DNA of 64,000 nt from Vibrio tritonius. GTDB taxonomy: Bacteria; Pseudomonadota; Gammaproteobacteria; Enterobacterales; Vibrionaceae. Made by a program: the position numbers and the translations under genes. Location of the stretch: assembly GCF_001547935.1 (NCBI RefSeq), contig NZ_AP014636.1, positions 682,001 to 746,000 on the forward strand. The letters run 5' to 3'. This document shows, in pieces, positions 47,552 to 60,884 of this stretch; the first letter of the stretch is position 1, and each line of letters opens with the position of its first letter. The notes under the pieces were generated by a model. That model made no database searches and was not told where the DNA came from. It saw only the letters and a program-made list of their open reading frames with translations.

Positions 47552-48496
47552 ATGCAGTCAAAATCCTCACGTTGGGTTGGACATGGAATTTATGTCCTTA
47601 TCATGATTATGATGATCGGTGCCATTTATGGCGCAGGTAAAAGCATCAATTACAATTGGCATTGGGACAGACTTTGGCCCTATGTGATCAACACCGATAT
47701 GCAAGATATTCGAGCAGAGGGTGATGGCACTGCCTTTTTGAAAGACAACAAACTGATTATCCAGTTTGATCAGTCAGATACGCCACAGGTCATTCAAAAC
47801 TATTCAAGATTAACGGTGAGTGACGGCGATACCATCTATTTAGGTGATACGGTTGCACAGGTCAGCCAATGGCGATTTGGGCCGATAGCGACTGGTTTGT
47901 GGGTCACCATCAAAATCTCTTTTATTTCCCTCTTCTTTGCTATTTTTCTTGGTTTGCTCTTTGGGTTAATGCGGATATCTAAGAACCACACCGCTAGAGA
48001 TTTATCATTAACCTATGTCGAGTTAATTCGTGGTACGCCACTCCTAGTGCAAATCTTTATTGTCTATTTCTTTATCGGGACAGTACTGGATTTTGATCGT
48101 TTTACCGCCGGTGTTGTTGCCTTGTCGGTATTTACCGGGGCATATGTGGCTGAAATTATTCGTGCAGGAATACAAGCCATTCCAACCGGGCAGATGGAAG
48201 CGGCGCGCTCGTTAGGGATGAACTATGCGCAGGCGATGATTTACATTATTTTGCCGCAGGCGATGAAGAAAACGTTGCCACCTCTTGCGGGTCAGTTTAT
48301 CAACTTGATCAAAGATTCATCATTGGTCTCTGTCATTTCGATTACCGATTTAACCAAAGCAGGTCGTGAAGTGGTCAGTGGCAGTTTTGCACCATTTGAG
48401 GTGTGGTTTACCGTTGCAGCTCTGTATTTGGTAGTAACAGGCAGCCTATCTTGGGCTATTCAACGTTTAGAGAAGAGGTTGTCAGCAAGTGACTAA
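47552..48496 (+). CDS. Amino acid ABC transporter permease
   Basis: The 314-residue protein has one N-terminal membrane helix (about residues 9-30), a polar segment of about 85 residues that is probably periplasmic (ending [16 protein letters not shown]), and then a HisM-type core with [22 protein letters not shown] as the EAA loop. The extra loop is larger than in classic HisQM permeases. The start at 47552 (MQSKSSRW) lies past the hairpin; longer readings would start inside it. It overlaps the ATPase gene by 8 bp. Confidence 0.9.
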   Translation: MQSKSSRWVGHGIYVLIMIMMIGAIYGAGKSINYNWHWDRLWPYVINTDMQDIRAEGDGTAFLKDNKLIIQFDQSDTPQVIQNYSRLTVSDGDTIYLGDTVAQVSQWRFGPIATGLWVTIKISFISLFFAIFLGLLFGLMRISKNHTARDLSLTYVELIRGTPLLVQIFIVYFFIGTVLDFDRFTAGVVALSVFTGAYVAEIIRAGIQAIPTGQMEAARSLGMNYAQAMIYIILPQAMKKTLPPLAGQFINLIKDSSLVSVISITDLTKAGREVVSGSFAPFEVWFTVAALYLVVTGSLSWAIQRLEKRLSASD

Positions 48497-49241
48497 TCAA
48501 TATAAAGGTGATGACATTGTCGTCGCAGCCAATGTCGATAAATACTATTCCAATGGTTGCCATGCGCTAAAAGATGTTTCAGCGACCATCAAACGTGGTG
48601 AAGTTGTGGTGATCATTGGGCCATCTGGTTCAGGAAAGTCGACCTTCTTACGCACATTAAACCAATTGGAAGAGATCTCTTCTGGCACCATTCATATCGA
48701 TGGTATGGATATGTACGCCAAATCGACCGATATCAACCAACTGCGTCAAAACGTAGGCATGGTGTTCCAAAGCTTTAACCTTTTTCCGCACAAGACCGCA
48801 TTAGAGAATGTGATGCTGGCTCCGCTCAAAGTGGCAAAACGCCCACAAGAGGAAGTGGAAGAAGACGCCAAACACCTTATTGAACGTGTCGGTTTGTCGG
48901 ACCGGATGAATAACTACCCATCGCATCTTTCTGGTGGTCAACAGCAGCGCGTTGCCATTGCACGTGCACTGGCAATGAAGCCAGACTTAATGTTGTTCGA
49001 TGAGCCGACATCCGCCCTTGACCCTGAAATGGTCGGTGAAGTACTGGACGTTATCAAAGGGCTTGCTGCCGAAGGGATGACCATGGTTATCGTAACCCAT
49101 GAAATGGGCTTTGCTCGTGAAGTGGCGGACCGAGTCCTCTTTATGGAAGAAGGCGCGCTTTTGGTGGACGATACGCCGACATCTGTGTTTGATGGTACAC
49201 CTCACCCTCGTTTACAACAGTTTCTGGCTAAAGTGCTTTAG
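48489..49241 (+). CDS. Amino acid ABC transporter ATP-binding protein
   Basis: The 250-residue ATPase has Walker [14 protein letters not shown]-loop FQSFNLFPH, signature [15 protein letters not shown], Walker [13 protein letters not shown] and H-loop VTHEMGFA, the pattern of GlnQ/ArtP-type polar amino acid importers. It starts at GTG with an 8-bp overlap with the permease gene. The substrate is not assigned. Confidence 0.95.
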   Translation: MTNQYKGDDIVVAANVDKYYSNGCHALKDVSATIKRGEVVVIIGPSGSGKSTFLRTLNQLEEISSGTIHIDGMDMYAKSTDINQLRQNVGMVFQSFNLFPHKTALENVMLAPLKVAKRPQEEVEEDAKHLIERVGLSDRMNNYPSHLSGGQQQRVAIARALAMKPDLMLFDEPTSALDPEMVGEVLDVIKGLAAEGMTMVIVTHEMGFAREVADRVLFMEEGALLVDDTPTSVFDGTPHPRLQQFLAKVL

Positions 49242-49266
49242 CTATTCTCTGTGCTCAGTGTTAGTT

Positions 49267-49296
49267 GAAAGCCCCTTAAGGGGCTTTTTCTTTTTT
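49267..49296 (+). terminator. Terminator of the amino acid ABC operon
   Basis: Arms AAAGCCCC and GGGGCTTT with a TTAA loop and a TTTTTC run. Confidence 0.93.
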
Positions 49297-49419
49297 GACC
49301 TTATGCTCACCTAATCAGCCGCTTGTAATAATCTTAGAGAGAATCTCACTCCTCACTGACATTAGGTTTATCGCTTTTTGTCATTTTGTTCGCCTTAGAA
49401 AAAGGCTAGGGGAGATAAA

Positions 49420-49767
49420 ATGCAACTGAATGAAAATGACCGAACTGCGCTTTATGACGTGTGGATGTCACAAAAAGCAAAAATGCAAATCACGCAAATG
49501 GAAATGACTAAGCGTTTAGGCGTGAGCCAGATGGAGTTCTCCCAATTGCTAAGAGGTAGTGCACCGCTAACGATGTCATTTGTCAGCAAGTTTTGTCAAC
49601 AACTGCATGTTGAGCCTTACAATGTACTGCCTACGCTAAAACGTCAGTATGCGGGTGGTGATGTTGTCGTGCATTTGCAAAGTCGGATCAGTGTGGATGG
49701 GGAGATTCAAAATATCCATGTAGAAGGTAATCAAGTGATTATTGATTACACTCACCAAGCAAAATAA
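49420..49767 (+). CDS. Small XRE-like helix-turn-helix protein
   Basis: The 115-residue protein has a helix-turn-helix pattern at about residues 20-65 (ITQMEMTKRLGVSQMEFSQLLRGSAPLTMSFVSKFCQQL), as in XRE/Cro-family regulators, then a strand-rich tail of about 45 residues (VVVHLQSRISVDGEIQNIHVEGNQVII). Its target is unknown. AGGGGAGA precedes the ATG. A terminator follows. Confidence 0.8.
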   Translation: MQLNENDRTALYDVWMSQKAKMQITQMEMTKRLGVSQMEFSQLLRGSAPLTMSFVSKFCQQLHVEPYNVLPTLKRQYAGGDVVVHLQSRISVDGEIQNIHVEGNQVIIDYTHQAK

Positions 49768-49768
49768 C

Positions 49769-49790
49769 GCCGAGCTAATGCTCGGCATTT
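49769..49790 (+). terminator. Terminator after the HTH gene
   Basis: Arms GCCGAGC and GCTCGGC with a TAAT loop, followed by ATTTTCG. Confidence 0.85.
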
Positions 49791-49862
49791 TCGTTGGGTA
49801 TTAAATCGTTTTGTTTAGGCGAACAACATAGCGCCAATCCATTAACGACTCGTTACTACGCA

Positions 49863-50318
49863 CTAGCCGTAAACGTGGGCTTGGTTCACTTCAGAATAGC
49901 GGTACAACAGCTGAGTTAATGCGGTTGACCATTCCAAGGCATCGTTTGGGCGAGTAGAAACACGTTGTTCAGCTTCTTCACAATGGGTTTCTAAAGGTAT
50001 AACACGATCAAGTTGGAACCCAATCGCATAAAAGTGCCACAGAATCAGACGACACATACGCTCAATGTTTTGTTCCGCATTTTGAGATTGGGAAAATTGC
50101 GCTGGGATTTCACCTAATGCAACAGCATGTAAACGTAAAGTTGCGTCAAAGTACGCTTCTTGCTGCCGTTCGTCTGTTGCGGTTTCTTGTTCTTCAAAGT
50201 GGAAAATCTCGCGTACAACCGGTTCAGGAACTAAACGGTGTAACATTCGCATAGCAAGTTCGGTCAGTTCTTCTTTGCTGGTTTGAGCTAAACAGTCGTA
50301 ACGGTAGTCTTGTTGCAT
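49863..50318 (-). CDS. Uncharacterised cytoplasmic protein
   Basis: The 151-residue protein is acidic and largely helical by composition, with no signal peptide, membrane segment or catalytic motif that I recognise. It contains the segment ERMCRLILWHFYAIGF with Cys, His and Trp, and several Glu/Gln-rich helices. The ribosome site before the ATG is poor. It is convergent with the HTH gene, monocistronic, and 328 bp from carbonic anhydrase. Confidence 0.7.
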   Translation of the reverse strand: MQQDYRYDCLAQTSKEELTELAMRMLHRLVPEPVVREIFHFEEQETATDERQQEAYFDATLRLHAVALGEIPAQFSQSQNAEQNIERMCRLILWHFYAIGFQLDRVIPLETHCEEAEQRVSTRPNDALEWSTALTQLLYRYSEVNQAHVYG

Positions 50319-50646
50319 AAGTTTTTGATCTTTTGATGGTCTGAGGTGGATTTTACGTTTTTAAATGGCTGTCGTCACTCTTTATGTGCCATAACCGCAC
50401 TGAAGTTGTAGTAGATCAACTTAAATGTAAATAAATATAGCTTTTCAATATCCACATGAATAATCAATTAGTTATCTAAATCATATAGTTAATATGAATG
50501 TATTGAGGGTGAGAAATCATTTCATTGTTACATTTCATCATATTTTGTAGTTCAACTGGACAGCAAAAATTGGATATGATGCCAATCGATGACAGGAGAA
50601 TGTCATTAACTTACTCATTTTAATAAAATTTACTTAGAGGTTGCGT
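50319..50646. other. Divergent intergenic region upstream of carbonic anhydrase
   Basis: AT-rich region with no gene or recognised operator; it must carry the promoter of the carbonic anhydrase gene. Confidence 0.35.
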
Positions 50647-51366
50647 ATGAAGAAGTTGAGTATAGTGGTGGCAATGGGTGCACTGTTTTCGAGTGCAACG
50701 ATGGCTTCAGAATGGAGCTATGAAGGTGAGTCCGGCCCTCAACACTGGGGTAAGGTGTCACAAACCTGCCAAACGGGTAAAAATCAGAGCCCAATCAATA
50801 TCGAGCACACAACAGAAGCCAAATTAAAAGGGGTGGATGTTGATTATCAGGGGGTTGTAACCAGCTTAGTAAACAATGGTCATACGCTGCAGGCGAGTGT
50901 TTCTGGCAACAATACGGTACGTATTGATGGTAAAGTATTCACGCTCAAGCAGTTTCACTTCCACACGCCATCCGAAAATCTTATAAAAAGTCGTCAATAC
51001 CCTTTAGAAGCGCATTTTGTGAATGCCGATGAACAAGGGAACCTAGCGGTCATTGCTGTAATGTATGAAGTAGGTAAGGTTAACCCGCAATTAACCACCT
51101 TGGGTAAAACACTCCCAACCAAAGGGAATTCTGTTTCTATCACTGAAACATTACCTGTTGCAAAACTGCTGCCAAACACAGATAACTACTATCGCTTTAA
51201 CGGTTCATTAACCACTCCACCATGTAGTGAAGGTGTACGTTGGATTGTGCTCAAAGAATCTAAAATGATATCAGGCGATCAGAAAGTAACCTGGAATAAA
51301 ATGATGGGGAATAATAACCGACCTATTCAAGCATATAATGCAAGAATGGTATTAGATAAAGAATAA
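50647..51366 (+). CDS. Periplasmic alpha-class carbonic anhydrase
   Basis: The 239-residue protein has a signal peptide (about residues 1-20) and the alpha-carbonic anhydrase pattern: SPINI, zinc ligands His104 and His106 in FHFHTPSEN and His123 in LEAHFV, and the C-terminal RFNGSLTTPPCSEGVRW block. Cys41 and the Cys in PPCSEG probably form the usual disulfide. It interconverts CO2 and bicarbonate in the periplasm. The start is at the ATG at 50647 with AGAGG upstream, rather than a TTG two codons earlier. Confidence 0.94.
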   Translation: MKKLSIVVAMGALFSSATMASEWSYEGESGPQHWGKVSQTCQTGKNQSPINIEHTTEAKLKGVDVDYQGVVTSLVNNGHTLQASVSGNNTVRIDGKVFTLKQFHFHTPSENLIKSRQYPLEAHFVNADEQGNLAVIAVMYEVGKVNPQLTTLGKTLPTKGNSVSITETLPVAKLLPNTDNYYRFNGSLTTPPCSEGVRWIVLKESKMISGDQKVTWNKMMGNNNRPIQAYNARMVLDKE

Positions 51367-51397
51367 ATAATCTTCAACATTAACCTAATATTAACCA

Positions 51398-51427
51398 TCC
51401 CTGCTGCTAAATACAGCGGGGATTTTT
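51398..51427 (+). terminator. Terminator after carbonic anhydrase
   Basis: A bulged stem (CCCTGCTG and CAGCGGGG) with loop CTAAATA and following ATTTTTATTT. Confidence 0.65.
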
Positions 51428-51441
51428 ATTTATAAAATTTA

Positions 51442-51481
51442 GGCAAAAAAAAACACTCTAAGCAAAAAGGCGCTTAGAGTG
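51442..51481 (-). terminator. Hairpin with a U run on the minus strand, no gene assigned
   Basis: Arms CACTCTAAGC and GCTTAGAGTG are preceded on the + strand by nine As, so on the minus strand the hairpin is followed by a U run. No minus-strand gene ends here; it may be the end of an unseen small transcript, or work as a back-to-back terminator with the carbonic anhydrase one. Confidence 0.6.
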
Positions 51482-51904
51482 ATATTCTGGTAATAAAATA
51501 TAATTTGCTTTTATTGAGGCGCTATATTTACGCCAACAACCCTTTAACATGGAGCTGACCATATTACTGAGTCTGGTCTGCAATGCTGTTACAAACTTGC
51601 TTTTTAAAATATACGTCAAAATTGAAAAAAACAAACAAAATTGACTTTCAAAAATGAAATGATAATTTTCATGTTTTAGGGCTTATGTTTTTGGAATTTA
51701 TCGGTGTATATTTTTTCGGGAAGGGAATAACGGATTATTTCCTAAAAATTATTTATTCTGTGAATTTTGTTTATCAGGAGAAATGTTTTTTGGTTAAGTT
51801 TATTTATCAGGGTGAATATTAATTGAGTAAATTGGATAATTCTGTGAATTTTATTTATCAGAAATAAAATTATCAGATTACTAAATGAACTTAATGGGTG
51901 ATTT
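51482..51904. other. AT-rich upstream region of the ATP synthase operon
   Basis: No gene. It contains direct repeats of ATTCTGTGAATTTTRTTTATCAG (listed separately) and presumably the atp promoter. Confidence 0.45.
51755..51861. repeat. 23-bp direct repeats upstream of atpI
   Basis: ATTCTGTGAATTTT followed by GTTTATCAG occurs at 51755 and, with A for G, at 51839. A third partial version (TTTATTTATCAGGGTGAAT) lies near 51800. They sit within 150 bp of atpI. Confidence 0.75.
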
Positions 51905-52303
51905 ATGGAAGCTAATAGTACCAGCAAAGCGATTATGTTGGCTGGACGAAGAATACTTTTCGCTCAAGCTGCCTTGGGAGTGTTATTTGTGATCGGGGCA
52001 TTCCTATTTGCTGGGCAGTTGAGTGGAACATCGGCGTTTACAGGAGTGCTTATCGCTATTTTCCCTTCTTTTTTGGGAATGGGGTTAGCGGCCATTAAAT
52101 CGAGGTCTAAACCTTCGGAGAGCTTAAGGAACTTAATGAATTTAAGCCGCAATACTAAAATGATATACACCATCATTATGTTTGTATTGACCTTTAGATT
52201 GCTAGCTCTGCGTAACATCGTCGTTTTAGTTGCATTCAGTGTGGCAATGCTTGGGCATTTTATCACCCCACTGTTTACCGACCAAAACGAAGGGAAGGCA
52301 TAG
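51905..52303 (+). CDS. atpI: ATP synthase protein I
   Basis: The 132-residue protein has four membrane segments (about residues 15-35, 42-62, 80-100, 108-126) and the AtpI pattern (RRILFAQAALGV, AIFPSFLGMGL, LGHFITP). AtpI helps assemble the c-ring. It is the first gene of atpIBEFHAGDC; its stop abuts the atpB ATG. Confidence 0.88.
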   Translation: MEANSTSKAIMLAGRRILFAQAALGVLFVIGAFLFAGQLSGTSAFTGVLIAIFPSFLGMGLAAIKSRSKPSESLRNLMNLSRNTKMIYTIIMFVLTFRLLALRNIVVLVAFSVAMLGHFITPLFTDQNEGKA

Positions 52304-53074
<771 letters not shown>

Positions 53075-53128
53075 TAAAATTTATTTTTAATTACTTATTC
53101 AATATTTGATTCAATTCTAGGAGTTGTT

Positions 53129-53365
53129 ATGGATATCGTTAGCGCAGTTCTTTATGTAGCAGGTGCACTACTGATTGGTTTAGGTGCAGCAGGTGCTGCA
53201 TCTGGTATCGGTAACCTGGCAGGTAAATATCTGGAAGGTGTAGCTCGTCAACCTGATTTGACCCCAATGCTTCGTACTCAGTTCTTCATGATGATGGGTC
53301 TGGTCGATGCGGTTCCTATGATCGGTGTTGGTATCGGTTTGTACATCATCTTCGCAGTAGCGTAA
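53129..53365 (+). CDS. atpE: ATP synthase subunit c
   Basis: The 78-residue hairpin subunit has two helices joined by the polar loop ARQPDL. The ion-binding carboxylate is Asp in MGLVDAVPM, as in E. coli, and the Gln/Glu/Ser-Thr ligand set of Na+ enzymes is not seen, so H+ coupling is expected. AGGAG precedes the ATG. Confidence 0.97.
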   Translation: MDIVSAVLYVAGALLIGLGAAGAASGIGNLAGKYLEGVARQPDLTPMLRTQFFMMMGLVDAVPMIGVGIGLYIIFAVA

Positions 53366-53409
53366 TTCAGACTAACCGAAACTAATAACGTTATAGATGT
53401 GAGGGTGCT

Positions 53410-53880
53410 ATGAACATTAATGCAACAATGCTTGGCCAAGTGATTTCCTTCGTGATTTTCGCGTGGCTGTGCATGAAATACGTATGGCCACCACTCGTCA
53501 AACTGTTGGATGAACGCCGCGCAGAAATCGCTAAAGGTCTGGAACATGCAGATGATGCTGCAAAAGAGCTTGAATTAGCAAAGGCTAACGGCGCCACCTT
53601 GGTTGCAGAAGCTCGTGATAAAGCCAAATCAATCGTTGCTCAAGGCAAACAGCGTCAAGAGAAAATGATTGAAGAAGCGGTTGAGCTGGCCAGCAAAGAG
53701 AAGGACCGCATTATCGCGGAAGGCAGAGCGGAAATTGAAGTTGAACGTAACCGCCTGCGTCAGGAGCTGCAAGCTGAAATGGCCGATATGGTCATTGAAA
53801 GTGCAAGCAAACTGATCAGCCGTAATCTTGACAGCGAAGCGAATCGTGACTTGGTTAATCGATTCATTAAAGAGCTTTAG
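53410..53880 (+). CDS. atpF: ATP synthase subunit b
   Basis: The 156-residue protein has one N-terminal membrane helix (about residues 5-25, VISFVIFAWLCMKYVWPPL) followed by a long charged coiled coil that forms the peripheral stalk. The length matches E. coli b (156). Confidence 0.96.
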   Translation: MNINATMLGQVISFVIFAWLCMKYVWPPLVKLLDERRAEIAKGLEHADDAAKELELAKANGATLVAEARDKAKSIVAQGKQRQEKMIEEAVELASKEKDRIIAEGRAEIEVERNRLRQELQAEMADMVIESASKLISRNLDSEANRDLVNRFIKEL

Positions 53881-53889
53881 GGGGAGTGT

Positions 53890-54432
53890 ATGTCTGAATT
53901 GACAGAAATCGCTCAACCTTATGCGAAAGCCGCCTATGACTACGCAAAAGAAAACAATGCGTTGGAACAGTGGCAGCAAATGTTCGACATCTTGGACATG
54001 ATTCTCGCGCAACCTGTAGTTGAACAAGCAGTCGCATCGTTAGATGGGGAAGGGAGTGAAGAATCTGAAATCGCACTTCTTCTTCATGCTGGTGGTGAGC
54101 TATTTGACCAATACTTCCAGAACTTTCTGAAAATCATGGCAGAAAGCCGCCGTTTGAGTGCGTTAGTGGAAGTGAGCAGTCAATTTCGCGAGTTAAAAGC
54201 GGAACTTGAAAAAACTATGCAGGTAACCGTGTGTGTATCTGAATTGCTTGATGACGAGCAGGTTGTACAAATCACACAAGCGTTGAGTGCCAAATTGGGC
54301 AAATCCATCGTACTGGAACAACAACTTGATCCATCCCTAGTAGGTGGTGTGGTGATTAAAGCTGATCAAATGGTCATTGATGGCAGTGTCATCTCAAATA
54401 TCGGCCGCCTCTCGACCAACCTACATGCGTAA
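53890..54432 (+). CDS. atpH: ATP synthase subunit delta
   Basis: The 180-residue protein has the OSCP/delta pattern: IAQPYAKAAYDYAKE at the start, KIMAESRRL in the middle, and the C-terminal LDPSLVGGVVIKADQMVIDGSVISNIGRL. It links the peripheral stalk to F1. It follows atpF by 9 bp with AGGGGGAG upstream. Confidence 0.95.
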   Translation: MSELTEIAQPYAKAAYDYAKENNALEQWQQMFDILDMILAQPVVEQAVASLDGEGSEESEIALLLHAGGELFDQYFQNFLKIMAESRRLSALVEVSSQFRELKAELEKTMQVTVCVSELLDDEQVVQITQALSAKLGKSIVLEQQLDPSLVGGVVIKADQMVIDGSVISNIGRLSTNLHA

Positions 54433-54444
54433 TGGGGTAAAGAA

Positions 54445-55980
54445 ATGCAATTAAATTCAAATGAAATCAGTGAACTGATCAAAGGGCGTATCGCTAGTTT
54501 TGATCTGGTCACTGAAGCAAAAAACGAAGGGACAATTGTCTCTGTGAGCGATGGTATCATCACAATTCACGGTCTTTCTGACGTGATGCAAGGTGAAATG
54601 ATCGAACTCCCTGATAATCGCTTTGCGTTGGCACTTAACCTTGAACGTCACTCAGTGGGCGCCGTGGTTATGGGTCCATACGCTGACCTTTCTGAAGGTA
54701 TGAAAGTGAAAGGGACTGGCCGTATCCTAGAAGTACCGGTTGGTACTGAATTGCTAGGTCGTGTGGTGAATACACTAGGTCAGCCAATTGATGGTAAAGG
54801 TTCAATTGATGCGAAACAGTTTAAACCTGTTGAAGTGATTGCCCCTGGGGTTATCGAACGTAAATCGGTAGACCAACCTATTCAAACGGGTTACAAATCG
54901 GTTGATGCCATGATTCCAATCGGCCGTGGTCAACGTGAATTGATCATCGGTGACCGTCAAACGGGTAAAACTGCGATGGCGATCGATGCGATCATCAACC
55001 AAAAATCGCTCGGCGTTAAATGTATTTACGTAGCGATTGGCCAAAAAGCGTCAACTATTGCTAACGTAGTTCGTAAACTTGAAGAGCATGATGCGCTATC
55101 CAACACTATCGTGGTTGTGGCATCGGCTTCTGAAGCGGCTGCACTGCAATACCTAGCGCCTTACTCTGGCTGTACCATGGGGGAATACTTCCGTGACCGC
55201 GGTGAAGATGCGCTTATCGTATACGATGATTTGTCAAAACAAGCGGTTGCTTACCGTCAAATTTCATTGCTACTAAAACGTCCACCAGGCCGTGAAGCAT
55301 TCCCTGGCGACGTATTCTACTTGCACTCTCGTCTACTAGAACGTGCAGCGCGTGTTAACGCAGAATACGTAGAGCGCATGACTAATGGTGAAGTGAAAGG
55401 TAAAACCGGTTCATTAACTGCGCTACCAATCATTGAAACTCAAGCGGGTGACGTATCAGCGTTCGTACCAACCAACGTAATTTCGATCACCGATGGTCAA
55501 ATCTTCCTACAAACTGAACTGTTCAACTCAGGCCTACGTCCAGCGGTTGACCCAGGTATCTCAGTATCTCGTGTAGGTGGTGCGGCGCAAACTAAGATCA
55601 TGAAAAAACTGTCTGGTGGTATTCGTACTGCATTGGCTCAATACCGTGAATTGGCAGCGTTTGCTCAGTTCTCATCTGACCTAGATGAAGCGACTCGTCG
55701 CCAACTTGACCACGGTGAAAAAGTGACTGAGCTGATGAAACAGAAACAGTACTCGCCAATGACAGTTGCTGAACAGGCCCTGGTGATCTTCTCTGCTGAG
55801 AAAGGTTTCTTAAACGATGTTGCGTTAGCCGATGTTACTCAGTACGAAGAAAACCTATTGGCATACGCGCACAATAATCACGCTGATTTCATGAAACACA
55901 TCGATGAAACAGGTGCTTACGGTGACGAAGAAGAGAAACAGCTGTTCAGTTTGATGGAATCGTTCACTGCCCAGCAATAA
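54445..55980 (+). CDS. atpA: ATP synthase subunit alpha
   Basis: The 511-residue protein has the P-loop GDRQTGKTA (about residues 170-178), the catalytic Arg region [14 protein letters not shown] and the N-terminal [16 protein letters not shown]. It carries the non-catalytic nucleotide sites. Confidence 0.97.
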   Translation: MQLNSNEISELIKGRIASFDLVTEAKNEGTIVSVSDGIITIHGLSDVMQGEMIELPDNRFALALNLERHSVGAVVMGPYADLSEGMKVKGTGRILEVPVGTELLGRVVNTLGQPIDGKGSIDAKQFKPVEVIAPGVIERKSVDQPIQTGYKSVDAMIPIGRGQRELIIGDRQTGKTAMAIDAIINQKSLGVKCIYVAIGQKASTIANVVRKLEEHDALSNTIVVVASASEAAALQYLAPYSGCTMGEYFRDRGEDALIVYDDLSKQAVAYRQISLLLKRPPGREAFPGDVFYLHSRLLERAARVNAEYVERMTNGEVKGKTGSLTALPIIETQAGDVSAFVPTNVISITDGQIFLQTELFNSGLRPAVDPGISVSRVGGAAQTKIMKKLSGGIRTALAQYRELAAFAQFSSDLDEATRRQLDHGEKVTELMKQKQYSPMTVAEQALVIFSAEKGFLNDVALADVTQYEENLLAYAHNNHADFMKHIDETGAYGDEEEKQLFSLMESFTAQQ

Positions 55981-56010
55981 CGGTTAAGCGTAATTAACTA
56001 GGAGGCCGTT

Positions 56011-58279
<2,269 letters not shown>

Positions 58280-58297
58280 CAACTATCAGGAGGCATT

Positions 58298-58747
58298 ATG
58301 GCTATAGGTGTAACGCAAAATACGTTTCAACTGAACGTGGTAAGCGCTGAACGTACGCTGTTTTCTGGTTCTGCGCACGCGTTAGCTATTGCCGGTGCTG
58401 ACGGTGAGCTGGGCATCCGCCCAGGTCACTCACCATTGATCAGTAAAATCAAACCGGGTGTGGCTCGTATTGCGGGCGATCTTAACGAACCAGAAGAGAT
58501 TCTTTATATCTCTGGTGGTTTAGTCGAAGTACAACCTGATAGTGTGACGGTATTGGCAGATACCGCGCTACACGGTAGCGAAATTGACAAAGCTCGTGCA
58601 GAAGCTGCGCGTAAAGCAGCTGAAGAACACATTCGTCAATCGGGAGACGATGTGAACTTTACTCAAGCTCATGTAGAGCTAACCAAAGCGTTGGCTCAAC
58701 TGCGTGCGGTTGAACTGACCAGCAAAACGTCAAGAAAGGCGCGTTAA
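58298..58747 (+). CDS. atpC: ATP synthase subunit epsilon
   Basis: The 149-residue protein has the N-terminal beta barrel (VVSAERTLFSG, GELGIRPGHSPLISKIKPG) and a C-terminal helical hairpin (about 90-149) that can inhibit hydrolysis. It is about ten residues longer than E. coli epsilon. It ends the operon. Confidence 0.96.
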   Translation: MAIGVTQNTFQLNVVSAERTLFSGSAHALAIAGADGELGIRPGHSPLISKIKPGVARIAGDLNEPEEILYISGGLVEVQPDSVTVLADTALHGSEIDKARAEAARKAAEEHIRQSGDDVNFTQAHVELTKALAQLRAVELTSKTSRKAR

Positions 58748-58804
58748 GCGTGAGTAAAGCTTAACGTTAGTTAAGCAATTACCAACGCAGTGTTGTGGAG
58801 CACC

Positions 58805-58835
58805 AAAAAGGCACGTGTTAACGTGCCTTTTTCTC
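58805..58835 (+). terminator. Terminator of the ATP synthase operon
   Basis: Arms AAAGGCACGT and ACGTGCCTTT with a GTTA loop and further Ts. Confidence 0.93.
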
Positions 58836-58889
58836 GTTATTTTCCTGAAAACAGGACGCTAATTATTTATCAATAATGGCTCATTCGAG

Positions 58890-60884
58890 TTATAACGTAA
58901 ATTCCTTCAATTGCCCTTCAACTTGTGCCACTTCTGTTGAATATTGTGTTACCACTGTGTTCATTGATGTTGCCAGCTCTCCAGTGTGGTCGGCAATTTG
59001 AGCAAGGGTATCAATATCTTGGTTTACATCTTCACTGGCTTTTGATTGCTCGGTTGTGGCATCGGCAATGCTATTAATGTGGGAGTTGACCTGTTCAATA
59101 ACGTGCTCAAGCTCGGCAATACTGTCGTTGACGGTAGACACCGACTCAAAGGTTTTCCCGGTAGCATCGCGGCTTTTGGCCATGTTGTTCACAGCGGTGG
59201 TGGTGTTATTTGTAATGTTACCAAGTAACTCACTAATGTGCTCTGTTGCCTCTTTACTGCGTTGGGCCAGATCGCGGACTTCTGTCGACACAACCGCAAA
59301 TCCACGCCCATGTTCTCCAGCGCGTGCGGCTTCGATAGCGGCGTTAAGAGCGAGCAGGTTCGTTTGCTCGGAGATAGAATTAATGGTTTCGACAATTTTA
59401 CCCACACTCTCGGCATCTTTTTCCAATTCCGAAATACAGGATTGGGTGTGTTCAATTTGTTCAACCAATCCTTCAACCACTTTAAAAGAATCGCGGCTTT
59501 GGTTTTGACAAGCCACAATCTGGTTTGTCATCACCTTGGTTTCTTCGAGAGCGCGCTCCGAAGAGTGAGCAATTTCGGTGCTCGATTGCGAGAGCTCCGT
59601 CATGGCTGCAGCGATGCTGGCACATTTACCAGAGGTATTTTGACTTGATTTACCTAAATCGACAGAACTTTGGACAATTTGGTTGAGACGATCTTTACTA
59701 TGATCGTTGGTAGTGATGACACTAACTAACAAGTTGCGTACGTTTTGCACTAACATATTGACGCTGGCGGCGACTTGCGAGGTTTCATCTCGTCCCTCAC
59801 TCTCTAGTGTGTGTGTCAAATTACGTTGCTTCGCCATTGAAGATAAACTGCTATTCAAAATACCGACGCGTTGTTTCAAGTCGATAATCGAGCTCACTAA
59901 CATGATAAGTAACAGTAAAGTAAGCACGCCACCGACACCTATAAGGGTGTATTGATGATTTTGAGCAGCGTTTGAACGTTTAAGCGCGAGGGTGGACATG
60001 CTTTTTTGCAGTTGATTACGCAGCCCATTAATTAATTTGATCCGGTCGGTAGCCAAAGCAAACCAATCTCCAGGTTTAGGACCTGCAAGATCAGAGAGGG
60101 AGGCTTTTTGTGCCAAATAAGCCTCTTGAATCTCAATGACTTCTTTCCATGTGCCACTTGTAACGATGTCGTCGAACTGGGTTTTAAATTGGGCTGGCAT
60201 TGAAATATTGGCCAAACGTTGTGCGTAATTTCCGGCAGAAATATACCCTTCAATCGCCGCATATTGGCCTATATCCGAGGTTTTTCTTGCAAATGCGCCG
60301 TTAAGTGCCCCTCGAACTTGTCCGGCTCGCTCTTTCATTTCAATAATGGACACAAGACTTTTACCTACCGGGGATATTTCAACATCGGAAATATTTGCCA
60401 GTAGGGCATTAATATTGTCTATCGCAAGTTGATTGACGTTAGAGTAAAAAGAAAAAGGTGACAACGTAATATTTAAACTATCGACTTGGCTACGAACCTT
60501 GGACAGTTGAGTTAAAGCACTGATGACATCTTGGCGCAGTTGTTCCGCTATACCAGTATTAATGTGTTGCGGCTGATAGCTAACAAGAGCTTGAATTTGG
60601 GCATCGGATATTTTGCGCTGTTCTTTTAACGCTTGAACTTGCGGGCCTTGCCCCTTAGCCCCCACAACTCCTGCCGTTAAACCACGCTCAAGTGCTAAAT
60701 TATGTGCAACGTTATCGTATAGCAACATTATGTGCACTGTTTCGAGGTCTTTTTGCTCCATCACGGCATAGCGATGCAATGTCGATATTTGACTCAAAAG
60801 CAAACCGATGCAAAAAAGAATAGGCACTCCTGAAATAAACGCCACTAATTGATATAAAGGAAATAATTTGAATAGTGCTTTCAT
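58890..60884 (-). CDS. Methyl-accepting chemotaxis protein with NIT-type sensor domain
   Basis: The 664-residue protein has an N-terminal membrane helix (about residues 10-30), a periplasmic domain of about 270 residues with the nitrate/nitrite-sensing (NIT) pattern ([45 protein letters not shown]), a second span (about 312-335), a linker and the signalling domain with the hairpin tip [29 protein letters not shown]-terminal pentapeptide for CheR is not visible. The ligand is inferred from the family only. It is convergent with the ATP synthase operon. Confidence 0.9.
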   Translation of the reverse strand: MKALFKLFPLYQLVAFISGVPILFCIGLLLSQISTLHRYAVMEQKDLETVHIMLLYDNVAHNLALERGLTAGVVGAKGQGPQVQALKEQRKISDAQIQALVSYQPQHINTGIAEQLRQDVISALTQLSKVRSQVDSLNITLSPFSFYSNVNQLAIDNINALLANISDVEISPVGKSLVSIIEMKERAGQVRGALNGAFARKTSDIGQYAAIEGYISAGNYAQRLANISMPAQFKTQFDDIVTSGTWKEVIEIQEAYLAQKASLSDLAGPKPGDWFALATDRIKLINGLRNQLQKSMSTLALKRSNAAQNHQYTLIGVGGVLTLLLLIMLVSSIIDLKQRVGILNSSLSSMAKQRNLTHTLESEGRDETSQVAASVNMLVQNVRNLLVSVITTNDHSKDRLNQIVQSSVDLGKSSQNTSGKCASIAAAMTELSQSSTEIAHSSERALEETKVMTNQIVACQNQSRDSFKVVEGLVEQIEHTQSCISELEKDAESVGKIVETINSISEQTNLLALNAAIEAARAGEHGRGFAVVSTEVRDLAQRSKEATEHISELLGNITNNTTTAVNNMAKSRDATGKTFESVSTVNDSIAELEHVIEQVNSHINSIADATTEQSKASEDVNQDIDTLAQIADHTGELATSMNTVVTQYSTEVAQVEGQLKEFTL

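Noticed and set aside
51742..51927. 61-residue minus-strand ORF upstream of atpI
   Set aside because: It is low-complexity Ile/Leu/Asn-rich translation of the AT-rich direct repeats, with no ribosome site, and it overlaps the atpI start.
53129..53365. Na+-coupled ATP synthase
   Set aside because: The c subunit has Asp in MGLVDAVPM as in H+ enzymes and lacks the Na+ ligand set known from Ilyobacter/Propionigenium-type c subunits.
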